From contig CM047427.1 of the NCBI GenBank assembly GCA_026168455.1, positions 58,543,249 to 58,607,248 of the forward strand: DNA of 64,000 nt. Direction: 5' to 3'. Under the pieces are notes generated by a model. It was not told where the DNA came from. It worked only from the letters and a program-made list of their open reading frames with translations, and ran no database searches. Below, one piece after another: positions 1 to 14,325 of the stretch; within the stretch, counting starts at the first letter, position 1; each line of letters opens with the position of its first letter. Source of the DNA: Theocolax elegans. Its lineage: Eukaryota; Arthropoda; Insecta; Hymenoptera; Cerocephalidae. The translations under genes and the position numbers were made by a program.

Positions 1-940
1 TTGAATTATTTCTGCTCCTAGATTTACATAGGCACGCTTATACTTAATTAGTATCGTTTTTACTCAAATAATCTTAACTTCCATTATAAATGTCTTTTTC
101 ATTTTAAATACCAATACACGCACTATTATTTTTATGACCATTGTCGTTCAAGAAAATAAATGCCAATTGGTCTATCTGGATACTTGATTCTTTTTCCGTA
201 ATTAAGAGGATGTCAAACCCAATGTATCATTGGAATTCAGGAAGACTCAGGACTCAGGAGTATTCCTACTACTTTTGCAAAAATTAATATTATATTCTTT
301 CCAAATTTGAATGATATTACGATAGCATGGTCCTTTGTTTCAAGATGATTGGTGCGGTAGTTAATGAGACTAATCGTTTTAAAAAAGTGAGCAGCCCCGT
401 ACTGGTAATATAAAGTTGTTTAAAACAGTCGTTTCATTTCCAAAAATACTGCACTTATGGATTTTCTACAATTGTAGATCGCGTCGAAACAAAGGTCAAT
501 CTTTTTACGATTTTGTTTAAATATTTTTGTAAACATCGTACTATTCCTGCAAAATTTATTATTGGCAGCGTATCTCTCACCTCTTCTCGTTAATAAGTTT
601 TAATTTAGTATACTTTTATAGGAACCTTTATGAAAAACAGGTGAGACGTCTACCTCCAAGTTTAGTTTTACAGTAGAACGAATACTCGAATAATAATAAA
701 CCAACGTAGTTTGAAATAATAACGAGGATGGTGTACGAATTTTATTTGACTTTGAAGGGTAATTGCCGCCGGGGTAAAATTCCAAAAGATTGGAATGTTG
801 GTGATGCAGAACTTGGTAAATCTATAGGAGAAAAGTATAAAAATAATCGGGTCGGTGGTATAACAAAAAGAGGAAGGAGGAAGGGACGGAGGGAGCAGTG
901 GCTCGAACCTAGAGGAAAGAAAAGAGGGGTGTACGGAGTA
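1..940. other. AT-rich non-coding DNA
   Basis: I see no gene here. Reading frames are short and of random composition, and no splice-bounded frame stands out. A run at 840-930 is purine-rich. Nothing else is supportable. Confidence 0.6.
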
Positions 941-1010
941 CGGTTTGGTACGGTTTGGTACGGTTTGGTACGGTTTGGTACGGTTTGGTACGGTTTGGTA
1001 CAGTTTGGTA
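941..1010. repeat. 10-bp minisatellite (CGGTTTGGTA)n
   Basis: There are six perfect head-to-tail copies of CGGTTTGGTA followed by one copy with a single change (CAGTTTGGTA). It is preceded by a partial, diverged unit. The open frame across it is a by-product of the repeat. Confidence 0.97.
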
Positions 1011-2346
1011 CGGGTTGTGGCGAAAACCGCTAGCGTAAATTAAAACACGATGAAGGAACTTTTACTGACGGTAATTCAGTATCGGAGAGCCGAGAGGAAA
1101 AACTCAAAAAGTTTTCCTCGGCGTTCGCGCCTCTCCCCAGAAGAGAGAGGTTCTGGGTTGGGAAGCTGGTAGAAGGTGGTGGTGCATCGGAGTTTGAGGT
1201 TGTCTCGACGGGGCCAGGGGTAGGGACCCTGCTACCGCTACCGGTTGGTAACTATTCGAGTTTGCATTCCAGGAACCCGGGACTGACAACTGACAACTGA
1301 CAACCGGGAACTCTCGCGCTCGCATACTCCCTCATACCTTATCCCTCGACCAACGGACCGGGATTGTTTGACCAAGCTTGCACGACTGATCTTTGTCGGT
1401 GACACCGCACTCTACTCCAAAATCTGATCCTTCGATTGCTTCAAACTGCAGCGACTTCTTTTACCGACTTTTATTTACAATGTCTATATATCGAGACAAG
1501 GGTAGATGCGTTTATACGTTTAAAAGCACAACAAGATATAAACTGTTTTTATACATTTAAGAGCATAAATTATACGATAAGAAGAATCTATTTGCCTGAA
1601 AAAATACTTTGTTCACGGTAGAGTAGCTTATTGTGTATAAATACGTTCTCTGTGTTCTACAAAATTTCATCGCATTCACCCATTTATCTATTTATGACCA
1701 TTCTATTTTGTATAACTTTCTATATCTATTTTTATGGTAAAGGGTATTATTTTTTTATTTACAAATACAAGCGTACGTCACTAAATAATCAGCGCATCTT
1801 TAATTTTATAGAGTTTAAATAACACTAGGTTAACGCCTCTCTTTTGCATCTACAAATTAATATTCACCCTTAAATATATAATTTACAATTGTTGATGCTA
1901 TTTCTTTATTTGCTCTTATGTTATTAAATTCAAAACAAAATTTATGGTTTGCACGCATTAAGTGATAAAATATGTTTTTCTAATATCAATTTTAAATATT
2001 TGGAACATCGAAGCATCGATTTATTATTAAAGTGTGTAATTAAATTAATATTTCAGTTGACTATTGAATTTTAAATCTAATAATACCTCGAAACGTAACC
2101 TAAGTTTAGAGAGGTAGAATATCTATAATTTTCAAATGTAACGTACATAAATCTTTTCTACAATATTTAATAAGATATTATTTAAATAATTTACTAAATT
2201 TTATCCGCTTGATAGAGATGCTTTCAAAAAGTGTAAAAACCTATTATTCAGAGGATTCGGATATTCAAAATGGCAACGGAACTGTCGTAATAAATATTAC
2301 TGTGAATTTAGTATTTAATTTTTTCAAAAATAAGCATATTTAATAA

Positions 2347-2349
<3 letters not shown>
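1011..2349. other. Non-coding DNA with a GC-richer patch
   Basis: Bases 1,085-1,330 are richer in G+C than their surroundings and contain a 7-bp tandem repeat (TGACAAC, about three copies near 1,284-1,302). The rest is strongly AT-rich. No coding segment is supportable. Confidence 0.55.

Positions 2350-2418
<69 letters not shown>
2350..2418. repeat. (AT)n microsatellite
   Basis: This is an uninterrupted alternating AT tract of about 68 bases. Confidence 0.98.
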
Positions 2419-2421
<3 letters not shown>

Positions 2422-2810
2422 AAATATGAAATTGATTTTGTATTTTCCAAGTTTAACCTGCAATTGAAAACAATTTGCCCATAAAATTCATTCGTTTATT
2501 TCGCAGCTATCTCGTTGTTATCGGCGAGCTATTATCGGTAACAATTACTTTACTAAAAATTTAGTATAATTTAACGTATGCAATTATTTGAATTTACTTT
2601 GAAAATCATTCGAAATGATGTACGTAATTATTGATGTCTATTGTTCAACATAATTGACATTATTTATTGCAAATACTCAAAACGCGTATATATAGTATAG
2701 AAGGTTGTTGAAAATATTTTAAATAATAAAGTCGAAATTATGGTCGCGGATTTAGATATCTCGAAGGAGAAGGAATAAAAAAGTTAATCTAGCGATTAAA
2801 GATCGATGGA

Positions 2811-2848
2811 GGTTGGTTGGTTGGTTGGTTGGTTGGTTGGTTGGTTGG
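2811..2848. repeat. (GGTT)n microsatellite
   Basis: About nine uninterrupted copies of the tetranucleotide GGTT. Confidence 0.97.
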
Positions 2849-3010
2849 TGAGACCGGTGTAGAGGAAGAGGGTAAGGGAACGAAGAGTCGGGCAATTTAA
2901 AGACAATGTTTTTCCACGAAAGCGAGATGTATATCTCGAAGGAGGGCCCACAAGTTGCGGTGTTCGAGTCGCGGCGAAATTCGCAAGAGCACCAACGCTT
3001 TTGCCCTAGT

Positions 3011-3015
3011 CTCTC

Positions 3016-3054
<39 letters not shown>
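3011..3054. repeat. (TC)n microsatellite
   Basis: A TC tract with one CGG interruption near its start. It is the first of several TC tracts that all lie in the same orientation on this strand. Confidence 0.96.
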
Positions 3055-3057
<3 letters not shown>

Positions 3058-3252
3058 CCTCCGGTGGAATCGCCGAGGGCGCGAGAGATAAAAAGTGAGA
3101 CGGATATATAGCTAGGGGGTCATAAAACGCGAAATGTTACCTCCGATGCGAAGAGAGGCTATAAAATCGAAACCGGATCCCGGTCCGTCTGAGTGCGCGA
3201 ACGAACACACGCACGGACACCCATTCCCTTTGTACCACCGACGCTCTTCCTC

Positions 3253-3260
<8 letters not shown>

Positions 3261-3292
<32 letters not shown>
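3261..3292. repeat. (TC)n microsatellite
   Basis: An uninterrupted CT/TC tract about 200 bp downstream of the previous one, in the same orientation. Confidence 0.96.
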
Positions 3293-3296
<4 letters not shown>

Positions 3297-4481
3297 TGTT
3301 CCGTTCTTTTTCCTTTTGACATCTTACCTTCTCGAAAATCGACGCCGGCCAGAATCTTGGAGAGATTTTTTGTGCGCTTTTCTCCTTTCCTCCAACTTTA
3401 AAATGTTTACGCTCTGGCCGTTGAGTGCAGAACGTCCTTGCGAAATACGTTTCTTTATAACCTAATGTTACTAAAAGTTCATCAATATACTAAATCTTGC
3501 AAAGTTTAAATAAACTTTTCGCTTCGTAAAATGTACTAGTTTACCGAGGTTACGAGCCAAATTTACCTCCTTAGACTTCCCGTTGGAATATTCCTTCTTT
3601 TTATTGTCTATAGTACACGAGCTAATTATCCTTCTATCAAATGGGAACTTAATTTGTCGGTATAACTATATAATACATTCAAATAATGTAAATTATTTAC
3701 CATTTATCTTCGCGGGAATAATTTGAAATTTTATTTACTTGGATCATCCATATGTGCATCAGGCGTATCTATATATACACATATATGTACAAAATTACAT
3801 TAAACACGATGTACGTGAATAGTCAAAGTATTAATCTAGGAAATTTATGTCGGGAGTCTGCTCATTAAAAGTATCAGAACAGTCAAGGTATAATTTCGGC
3901 TGTTTTCGTGAATAATTCAATTAGCGTCTTACTTGCCGCAGCTTAACTTGTTCAACTTGTTCAACTTGTTTTACATTTGGATCACAGATATACATATATA
4001 ATAATGTTGTAAACCGATGCACTATGGAAAATATCGAATTCATTGACGTGCAAGAGAAAACAAAAGACTCTCGAGTACGCGGGAATCTAGTGGTATACAT
4101 AGGGTCGGAATGAAAAGTGTCGCCGAAAAGGGTCGTAGAGGTACCGTATTATATAAATAATAGACGGTGGCGCGCCCTCGTAATTATAGGGGCGCTTGGG
4201 ATCGAGGATGCCGGTTTTGTTCGCGGGAAATCCCATCGAACGTTAAAACTCGAGAGCATTATTGCCCTTCCCGATTCGACCGGTGCATTCAACCTGCCGC
4301 CACTCCGTCCCTCCCCGTCCTCACCCTTCCGAATTATCGCAACGAAATCGTTAGTGTTTTCTTACGACGGGCGCTCGGTATCTTTTTTTCGGTAGGCGCA
4401 ACGCTCTGCTAGCTGCACGTTGTGCGCCCTACCTACGTGTTTACGTGACGTAAACGTGACTTTAATCAGTAAGCGTTTATG
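3293..4481. other. Non-coding DNA
   Basis: AT-rich sequence changes to a more CpG-rich stretch at about 4,100-4,480. A short 9-bp tandem repeat (TTGTTCAAC) lies near 3,947-3,970. No gene is supportable. Confidence 0.5.
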
Positions 4482-4555
4482 CTCTTTCCTGCGCTTTCCT
4501 GCACTTTCCTGCGTTTTCCTGCGTTTCCCTGGGTTTCCCTGCGTTTCCCTGAGCT
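4482..4555. repeat. 10-bp degenerate minisatellite (CTTTCCTGCG)n
   Basis: About seven head-to-tail units of a 10-bp motif of the type CTTTCCTGCG / GTTTCCCTGC. Units change gradually along the array, as expected from local slippage followed by point mutation. Confidence 0.93.
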
Positions 4556-7500
4556 TTCGAACCAGTAAAAGATCGGTTGACTTGGACTCGGCGACTAGTG
4601 CTATAGCAAGTGACCCCGGCACCAATCTTGTGAACAGCGATATTTTATTCTTCTTTATACTTTTTATCCTACTGGATCAACATCCTAATTCAATGTAATT
4701 TTAAATAGATCACTGTATCACGATGTCGTATTTTCTACCGGTCGTGTATCGATACAGTTGCATGCCGTTATTTTAAATGTATTCTACACTCGTACAGTCG
4801 TATACGATGCTACGAGCGAACGCTCACTATTCAAACATTCCGAATTATGTTTGTACAAATATTTCGTACCTACTAACAGGTTCGGAGTAAAATATCTCGA
4901 AAATGTATCAAACCGGGAAAGAATAAAGAACGATCTACATAAACAGGATTACGTATGTATAGTACCTGCAGTAATTTAGGTTATTCTTCTTTTTTCTTAG
5001 AGTTTGACAATAGTTTTGTATACTCTGCCTGTTATACATTTTGTTTGAATAAGCACACATTATCTTACTTATATATGAATTGTATCAGAGGATATCAAGG
5101 ATCACGTTAAGATAACTCTATCGATTAATAAAACGTCTCATTTTGATATTACCATGCAGAGTAATTAATAAAACAACAGCCCGCAGAGATTCTACACTTG
5201 TGGAGTAATTTTCAAGAGAAAAGAATAAAATATATCTATGGATAAATATATGGAATTATTAAACTAAAGCGGTGTATTATGCGCACGGGAGACACGCGCA
5301 ATAAACAACGTACGTGCATCCATTGTAACCCGATAACCCAATAACCTAGGTAGGTTGAGTGAAGCAACGTCAACTAATCTAATGCGTCTTGCCCTAAACT
5401 AATGGATTTTCGCGCTCACGTTCCCTCATTACCATAACTGTTGTTATTGTTGTTATTGTTGTTCTTGTTCCCGTTCTCGTTGTTCTTATCATAAGCATTG
5501 TCTTATTATCATTACAAATATTACCATCAACCAAATTAATTATCAAGCCGATCATTGTATTTCATATATCTCACAATACCGTAATTTATTTTCAGATAAA
5601 TGTCGAGTATTCACCAGTTAATGGGGATATGAGGTATGGGGAGTGGGGTACGCACTGAGTAACGTGTAATTATTAATTAATCTGCTAATCTTATTAATTG
5701 TTAATTAAACAGAGCCGGGGACAATGACTAAACAGTTATTATAATTTCACCACCGTGAGCACAATGAATAAATAATTAATTATTTATACTAGCGTTATCT
5801 TTTATCTACACTCGGTATTTCAATAGAATGGAGAATTCATGAGAATGTACAATCGAACGTAATATCGTACGATTACACGTTCTCAAAATTCTTGGATTTG
5901 CGCTAAATAAATGTAAATAAACGTTCAATGTTTATCAAGACCTTGTATTTGTGCGGTGATGCTTGGAATTTCGGAATAAAAATGGAAATAAAAATAAAAG
6001 CCAATAGGAAAGTAATAAGCAAATCCACAGAGAGATAGTGAGAGACGAGGCGATAAATCACTTCCAGTCGCGGCAATGGAAAATTCTGACGAACTGGTTT
6101 TATCGGTCGTTGGGCGCCATGTACACGCACACTTTTATCCGCCAGGTTTATCGGGCGCGCGAAAGTTTGAGCTCGCCAGCCAAAGTTCCCTATATATACA
6201 TAAATACACAGCTGCATCTCTCTCGCCATTATGTCTGGGAGCGATAGGCGTATCGTCGACTCGGCCGTTGTGCCGATGCACCGACATTTTCTCGCAAACT
6301 TTTGCGCGACCCAGGCGCCGGAGTTTACGATACTGCGCTGTCGAGGTGTCGAGGTGTCGAGGTGTCGAGCTGCTTCTTCGCGATCCCTCGTCATCGCCCA
6401 TTTCTTAATGACGGGCCGCCCTCTAAATGTATATGCTTTCGTAAATTTACCTTTGATGTAACGTGTCCAACGTTTCCAATCCAGTTGGAATCCACACCAA
6501 CGGCAATAAAAAAATAACTCTTTCTCATCTTCATTACTTATTTGCAGCAACACTATCAACGTTAATTTATTTATTTATTTATTTCAATGTACAAACTATA
6601 TTATCTTGCAATTTTCTCGAATGTGGACAAAATCAAGACTTGAATGTTTTTCATCGTAAAATTGAATGAGGCACGCGTCTATCGCTTACCTTCGATACCT
6701 GTACAGTCCATGGATTTTGTAATACTTAACTCGCGCAAAACATTCTCTCCGATTGAAGGTCAAAATAATCAGCCGCGCTGCAACATTTTTTTTCGAGAGT
6801 CGAGGAGAATCGAGTTCGAACCACTTCAATTCTCGATAATTTTTCCTTCTCTTCTTTTTCTTCTTCATATTCTAAAACCTAGGAACTCTCACTTTAATTT
6901 AATTTAACTTTTAATTTTTACGAAATTACATCTGACGGGAGTTTGATCACTGATGATACCTATACATATACTTTCGAATTGTTTTGAAAGATCCGAATGA
7001 AAATTATATAGACGAGTGACATATTCATCTTAACCGTTGACTTTTAAATCTTTTTTTTTTATACCAAGACCATCTGCGCAAATACTTTGTGTTTCGAGCG
7101 GTCTTTGTTTGTTTGAATTACTTGTGTAAACCTGCATTCACATTCTCAAGTGAAAGTGGTACTACGTACACTTGCTCTTTTCTGTACGACTCTCGGTTAT
7201 TACTGTGAACAAATCCAAGTATTGTTTTGATTATAAAAACTAGTCGACGAAAATATGAAAATATATAATTACAAGCCAAAATAATTTAATTTTGTCATAA
7301 TTTTTCATAGTGGGACAAGTTTAGGTCAATTAAACTACTTTACAAATTTAGCTATATTTTTGATTATTTTTCAATCCACGTATTGACAAAATCATACCAA
7401 AATATATATCGAACGTTCACGTCTATTGTACTTTTAATATATTCACTTAAAAATATTGTATATATTTTCCAGAGAAACGCGAACAGATTCCTTAATTTGG

Positions 7501-7981
7501 CGTCCACGTTTCTTTCAATCATATAGACTCTAATGAACGTAACAGTATTTATTAATATAACTGAACATATTTACAATCCTAAAATTAAAACTTGCGGAAC
7601 ATTAAACTGAAAGAAATAGGTTGCAATATTCCAAATTTGATTCTCCCAAATATTGTCATGAAATTAGTCTTGTTTTTCTATTCGACTAAATAAATCAATG
7701 GAAAAGCGACATATGTTTCAACTCGATTTTAAGCCTAAAAAACATTTTTAAGAGATCACACTGTTTTTTCTAAACTTTCAATAAAAAAGCATGTAATACT
7801 AGATTTAGCTCGTAGAAATAAATATTTAAAAATTTAAAAATTTGGAGCGCTCATCGTCGCGGCTCGCAATTGAAACGGGTCGAAAAAGCAGCGCACGCGC
7901 GCGCGCCCGCATAAATGCAGTGAGGCGAACGTGTCAAGGTCTTGCGTTTTATCGGCCAGAACCGCACGCGCGTGCAAGTCT

Positions 7982-7985
<4 letters not shown>
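4556..7985. other. Non-coding DNA
   Basis: I see no convincing gene. Bases 6,030-6,430 are CpG-rich and contain a three-copy 9-bp repeat (TCGAGGTGT, about 6,337-6,368), which keeps several overlapping frames open on both strands without favouring any. The rest is AT-rich. Confidence 0.5.

Positions 7986-8018
<33 letters not shown>
7986..8018. repeat. (TC)n microsatellite
   Basis: An uninterrupted TC tract following a short CG-rich run (GCGCACGCGCGCGCGC near 7,890). Confidence 0.96.
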
Positions 8019-8020
<2 letters not shown>

Positions 8021-10829
8021 CGGCGCCGACGATGAAATTCCTGACGGCCGAGAGGGAGATGGAAGCACGCACGCGTTTCTCGGTGAGGATCTACCGAGGC
8101 CTGTTAGACGGCCAGTAATTTTCGTATCGACGCGAGGCACCCTACCCGCAATATATATGGAATCAAAAATAGGTGTACTTTATAGCGAATCAGACTAATT
8201 CGATTTTGAATCATATCTAAATTTCCTAACGATAAATTCATTCATAAATTCTTTGTACACGAGTGTTCACATTTTACTCCATACTTGTTAACACATCTTT
8301 TATTCTTTATTACGTCTATTAATTATTTATCAAATTTTGACAGGTTTTTAATTAAATTAAAGTGTAATTTACTGGAATGTGTAATGTACAAAGTATTTTT
8401 AAATTTTATAGAATCGCGCACGCGTTCATTATCGTTAAGCGATTTTCATTGTTAAAAATTTAAAGTTTAAACCAATGCAAACCGTTAATGAGTTATACAG
8501 ATATTTTATTATTTAAGCGTATTCCTAAAATGTAATTTTATATTTTAAAGTTCTCTAGTAATGTGGTATAATTACAACTAAAAATTTGCTTTTTAATCAT
8601 TTCTGTTTATCAAATCTCAATGATGATATGGAATTTTTGGGTTTAACGTAGTTCGGAACGTATCAATTGAATCAAGGTTATAAGTATTAAAATTATAGTA
8701 TTGTATTTAAGTTTAAGAGAGCATTCTTGCAATCTGTCATCTCACGTGCAACGAAATATCGTGGAAAGTAATATGTATAGTTAAAAAAAAAGTAAAAATT
8801 AATTTGGTATTAAATATTAAATGCGATAAGCCCATGAACATATTCATGTGCGTGACAAAAACGAGCGTGTATTAAAAAAACAATTCTATTTTTATCTCGT
8901 ACGATACTTGTGTATTTATTAGGTTAAATATAGTCGAGTTGGCTGTACGATAGATAAGATGTACCTCGGACGCGGGTTTTACGCTCGAATCGCGAAACGA
9001 TACTCGACGATATAGATCGAAGCTCGATACTCGAAGATGGGAGCGTTGACGTTTCTCTATAACCGTTCGGTTAAATGGACTTTACGCTCGTTTATGTCAT
9101 ACTCGTTTCTTGGAATTAATCAACTTTTTTCAACTGGCTCAATTTGAGCGAATCACTCGAACTAACTGATCAAGAGGACGGATTTATCGAGCCTCGAACT
9201 GACGGACACCGAACACGGAGTTTCGGAGTCGCGGTTGTTTTATAAGACTAACACTCGGCTATCGATACAGGCGTTTGTACACGGAAACGTACACACACGA
9301 GCGCGCAGGCATCAATTACCCCGAGCACGTAACCGTTACGTACGCGCACGTTACCAGTTGGATGCACCACTCTTTGTTATCAGTCGATAATTATCATTTG
9401 CCGATCGCTACCTATCAAGTATTTGCAAAATTGTGTTGACGGAGTATATCGCTCTCTCGGATTAAATAGAACCATTTCGCGTAACCGATATCATTTCATA
9501 ATGATACGGAATTGCGTTCACCAATTACTCAAGAGTTTGTAAATTTTAACGTCAGCCCTGGGGAGGGGAAGCGTTCGGACAAAGGAAAAAGCGGTGGCGT
9601 CCGGTCAGCCCCGATAGTTCAGAAAGTCGAGGTCGACGAGAGCCTTGGTAACCTCGAATATCCGAGAACGATCCATTCGACGAAGCGAGATCGCCTCGCG
9701 GTGTCCGAGGATTCCGCGGAATTCATCGTTAACTTTCACCCGGCGAACTCGTTCGGGACCTGAAACACTCAGCGAGCTGGATCGATTCCGAAATCCGAAC
9801 CCAACCGGTTTCGGACTTGCGCCTATTATTCCCTCCACCCCCACCCCACCCCACTCTCGTATCTTCGAACTTTTCATTATGTTATCGTTACTTTGACTAC
9901 CACGGTCGGCTCGAAGATTTTATTTTTCATTCGCGATCACAACGCCGTACGGACATTGTGCTGAAGAGTAACAGTCGTATGTTTGGCGCGCGTATATCTA
10001 TCAAATTTACGCGTTTTCGGAATCAACACAGTCAACACATTTAAACCGATTGTGAAGGTATACAATCAGAAACATACATGTTCACAATAATTTTTGAACG
10101 AAATAGTTAATTTCTATTATTGTTTTGATGGACACGTCATCATTAACCATTCGCAGCGTTTAAATTGACATATGGTATACGGTCCATAAGGGGCATTGTC
10201 TCGTCTACCTTTAAACATGGGTGTTATTAACCATTATAAACTAACGAGGTTATCTCAAAAACGTAATGTAAAGAGAAAATATATTAGTTTTCGAGGTGCT
10301 TATGTTTTTCAATGGCATAGAGTATCTTCCAGGTGGTGTCATAAACAAGTCTCTCGGTCGTTCGATATCTAGCGGTAAAACACGCGAAACAACCGTTAAA
10401 GCCTTTTGAAATGCAACTATATAGGCGTTTCTCCATTTTACGCTTCCACAAATATAAATTCCATCTTACGAGTGCATTTCGTTAGGCAGCATTTTCGTTA
10501 ATTATTAAATCTTTCGGGTAGAATCATCGGTATGGATCGAAATTTCTGCAAACGAGCACGAGATGGCCGGTACTTAATCCACTTTATTTTTCGCAACTTT
10601 CGTATCTAACGATTATTCGCGATATTTTTTAGTTGCATAAAACATTCACCTGTACCTAACGTAAAATTTAAATAATTATATAAAAAAATGCAAGTTTGTA
10701 TAGAATAAATGGCCGATTTGTATTAAAAATTAGTCGAGGTGGACCGATCGATGGAAAATATGATTGTACAATTATTTAAGTGTGCCTTAGGATTTGTCAA
10801 TTAGGTATACGAACGATTAGTCGATTTTA
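8019..10829. other. Non-coding DNA with a CpG-rich stretch
   Basis: Bases 8,930-9,850 are CpG-rich with several short dyads (for example CGTAACCGTTACG near 9,328). The stretch could be regulatory or an untranslated exon, but no splice-bounded coding frame is convincing. The remainder is AT-rich. Confidence 0.45.
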
Positions 10830-10831
10830 CT

Positions 10832-11318
10832 GCACACAAAAAAATTTTAGCATTCGAAGAACCCAACTTAACTTGATGACATTCCGTATTCCCAAATAAG
10901 AGATTCTGAAATCACAAATATATATAGGGGACCTCTATACATGCCCAAGTTGGAAATACCGCAATTGACTGGTGCGTTCAATCTCCGAGTGCCCAAAATG
11001 TAAACACGATTGTACTTCTTTAATATACTATGTTGGGTGTCCCTGGTCCCATACACCCAACTCTAAAACTCGCATAAAGTGTTACGAACGAGGGAATGAG
11101 AGAATCGAATAATTCTTGGTATTTATTTATAACCAGCTTGGATATATTGTATTCCTATTTTGATAAGGTTTTAAGGTATGTATTATTTGAACTACTGAAT
11201 TCCCATTTTAGTATTTATACATTACGATTTATGTAATATATAGTTCAAATTAATATTGGGAATTATGTATTTCTTTTAGTTGGGAATTCCCAGTGCCCAA
11301 ATTTCTTTGTGTGTGTGC
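10832..11318. mobile_element. Candidate MITE with imperfect terminal inverted repeats
   Basis: The left end (GCACACAAAAAAATTTT, then a segment ending CCCAACTT) resembles the reverse complement of the right end (starting GTTGGGAATTCCC and ending GTGTGTGTGC). The match is imperfect over about 40 bp, and no clear target-site duplication is visible. There is no coding capacity. It could instead be a chance pairing of low-complexity ends. Confidence 0.33.
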
Positions 11319-11540
11319 TTATGGACTACGGTCCTCACATACCGTCCGGCCAGATTCGCATTACCCCGTGAATCTTAACACTCGGTCGAATTGCCCAAGT
11401 GCGGCAATCGATAATTCGATCGTTTATGGAGAAATCGAAACGAAACGACTAGAAAACAATAAGTAGTCGCGGAGGAGAAAGTAATCCGCGCATATCCCGC
11501 GATACGGGGTCAAGATCCCCGGAGATCTCTCATCCCTCTA
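11319..11540. other. Non-coding CpG-rich DNA
   Basis: A GC-intermediate sequence with no recognisable feature. Confidence 0.5.
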
Positions 11541-11615
11541 CTCCCTCCTCATCCTCCTCCTCCTCCTCCTCCTCCTTCTCCTCCCGTATCTCCCGTATCT
11601 CCCGTATCTCCCACT
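11541..11615. repeat. (TCC)n tract followed by a 9-bp repeat
   Basis: A TCC-rich run (about 11,547-11,580) passes directly into three copies of CCCGTATCT. Confidence 0.93.
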
Positions 11616-14325
11616 CCCGATTTACGAGCCGCGTAATTAGAGAGACACTGTGCTTCGGCGCATCGGCGAGTCCGCTGGCTTCGCAACCTCGAGCTGCATC
11701 TAAATCGCGCGAGCCGTAATGATGTAATTCATAGTTTACCGATAATACCCGAGGTTACGCAACGAACCGAGTGACTGGCTCTTCCTTCTATTTCGATTAG
11801 ACGTCGCTCTTGGGGCAGGTGCGCCATTCAGCTAGACAACGGCACTATCTTTCTATCCGTCCTTCCTCCCCTGGCTCCACGCTCCCTCAACGCCAATACT
11901 TTTGACTAAACGTGTTCTACCCCTCGACCAATCAGCTCCTCTTATCAGAGCATCGTTCCAACCTCTTTCCTATGCGCATTTACTTTCTGCACAATTCAAT
12001 TCCCACGCGTACGTGATAAATTGTGGATTCTCTCTTTTAACCAATCCAAGAATTTTTCTTCATTCTACGCAGTTGATACATTGATCATTATATAACGCAC
12101 GTATTCCCAAATTGAGCAGTTTTACCGTTGTTCTTAGTAACATTTATTTCCAAAGAGTATTTATCAACAAAATTTATCGGTCATTTACTTACTCGTGGCA
12201 CATGTATTGAAATATTAAAATTAAAACCGTCGAAATAATGTTTGATGGAACCCGAGACTCCCGTGGCTCGAGGTCTGTTCTTGCCGTTTTGCCGTTTTGC
12301 CGTTTTGCACCCCGCCGCGTGGATGCGTCTCGGTATACGAACACCGAGAGAAAAAATGTGTCGCACGTGTACACCAGATGCGGAGAACGTTCCTCTTCCA
12401 TGTAATACGGAGCTTACGGAGAAAAAAGGCAAACCCGATGAAATCCCGATACTTGGCCGAGCCCCCAAGAAAGAATTTTACCCGCTCGAAGTCGCACAGG
12501 CTACATCGACTTTAAACCGAGTTAAACTCCATATCGGGTACTCGACAATTAAAACGATACTTGAAAACAACTTATCGGCCTTTTTTCAAACTATTCGAGA
12601 AGTAATGTATTAAAATTCTTCAAAAAAAAACGATCGTGTTCACTTAACACATGGATGAGAGAACTATGTGAATGTGCGTGTGTGTGTGTGTACCGTGACC
12701 TATCTATCATTGTCGTCGTAAAAGTTTACTATCGAACGAGTGTATAACTTTAGTAGTTCATTGTTTTACAACGAGGAGAAAAGCATATTGGTTAAAAGTC
12801 GAGAGAAATAAAGTTTAGATTTGAAATACCAACTGACGCGTTTGATGGTTTAAATGCTTTTTAGCTGGAAATACAAATCGCTGCGCGTGCTTTGAGGACG
12901 CACCTGTAGGTTATGCGTAAATCCGATAAATTCGAGTGCCGATAAAAGTCTAGTCGTGCATGTATAAATTCATTCGAGTGGTGTACCACCGGTAGAGCAA
13001 TTTTACTGGACGTACCGTAAAGGAAATGTCCAAAATCACGAGTATTACGCGAGAGTACTACCTCGCGGTTCGAACGTTTAATTTCTCGAAACTTTAATCA
13101 CCACTCTACGATAATCACTCTGGACGACGCGGGTCTGCGTGCGCGAGCGAATGATTATACACAAACGCGCCGTTCACTCTATCGGTGAGTTATCAATAAC
13201 TACGTTAAAAACAGCCAACGCCATCGAGTTTTTATCATCGGGTAACTACGGAGAAAACGTCACGCGGCCCCGCGTCTATTTTGGAAACTTCTCTCCCGCG
13301 TCGATTCGCTCACAGTGGCTATATAACGAACCGCCAACACTTTGGACACTTTTAACGTACCGAACGCTTCTTCCGAATGTCAACTTTAACAAATATATAT
13401 ATATATATAGACACAACGGTTTCAATTCGTACCATTAAATTTTCCAAATTGTTAATTATTCATAATTCAACACTATTATTTTGAATTATTAAATGAATTT
13501 TACTCACCCGTCTTTATAGTTTTCTTAATCTACTCGATTGGTAACTTTGCCGATTTTTATTATAAATAAGTGTTCAACCAGATAAAATAAATAATTAAAG
13601 CAGTATTCTAGTTGCTAAGAGTCAGGGATGTTTTATATAATGTTTTATAGATAATATTATGTATAGCAATGTATAGCACTAAATATATTTCAGTTTAAAG
13701 CGATACATCGATAAAATTACTAAAGTTGTATTACTAAAAATTCTAATGATTTCCAAGTAGATAAAAGTGAGTAAACACTTATCAAGCCACGAGTTGCATT
13801 ATTATATTTTTCAACTGAGACTGAAGATAACAACGGTGTAGTGAGGCAGGTATTCGGTTGAAATACAAATAAGTACAAAATGATTTTGAGTGAATTTTGT
13901 GAGTTATCGAAAAAGTATCACGTACATCGGTGAACGTATATGTAACAGTTTCGTCGACATTGTAATCGAAATAACAAAATCATACGCCGCCTGAGAGTCG
14001 ATAAGATAAAGCAATCACCCGAGTGTATTTAATGCGCGAATCTGAAACGCAACGTACGTGTGTGCCCGTGTGCTTATGTAACGTAAGTCAAAATGATATA
14101 AATTCGTTTATTGCGAATTCGAAAATGAAAATATATATTGTACGAGGGTAATGTGCAGTAATGTGAAAAATTTACTTGCAAATTAAACGATATATCTAAC
14201 GCGATATACGTTTATTAATTATTCGTTTACCCGTTCTGTAAACAAAGTACGATTATAATCGAAGAGAAAGTTAACACTCGTTAATTTTCTGCCAATCGTG
14301 TAAGCTGTTAAAATAGACATTGGTA
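11616..14325. other. Non-coding DNA
   Basis: It contains a three-copy GCCGTTTT repeat (12,282-12,309), a short GT run near 12,675 and a short AT run near 13,393. The frame at 12,242-12,613 is 123 codons but has no recognisable domain and is matched by frames of similar size on the opposite strand, so I do not call it. Confidence 0.45.

Noticed and set aside
6801..6830. B-box-like GGTTCGAAC on the minus strand
   Set aside because: No acceptor stem or T-stem pairing can be drawn around it.
12242..12613. 123-codon plus-strand frame
   Set aside because: No domain, no splice support, and competing frames of similar length on the other strand. Left as unassigned.
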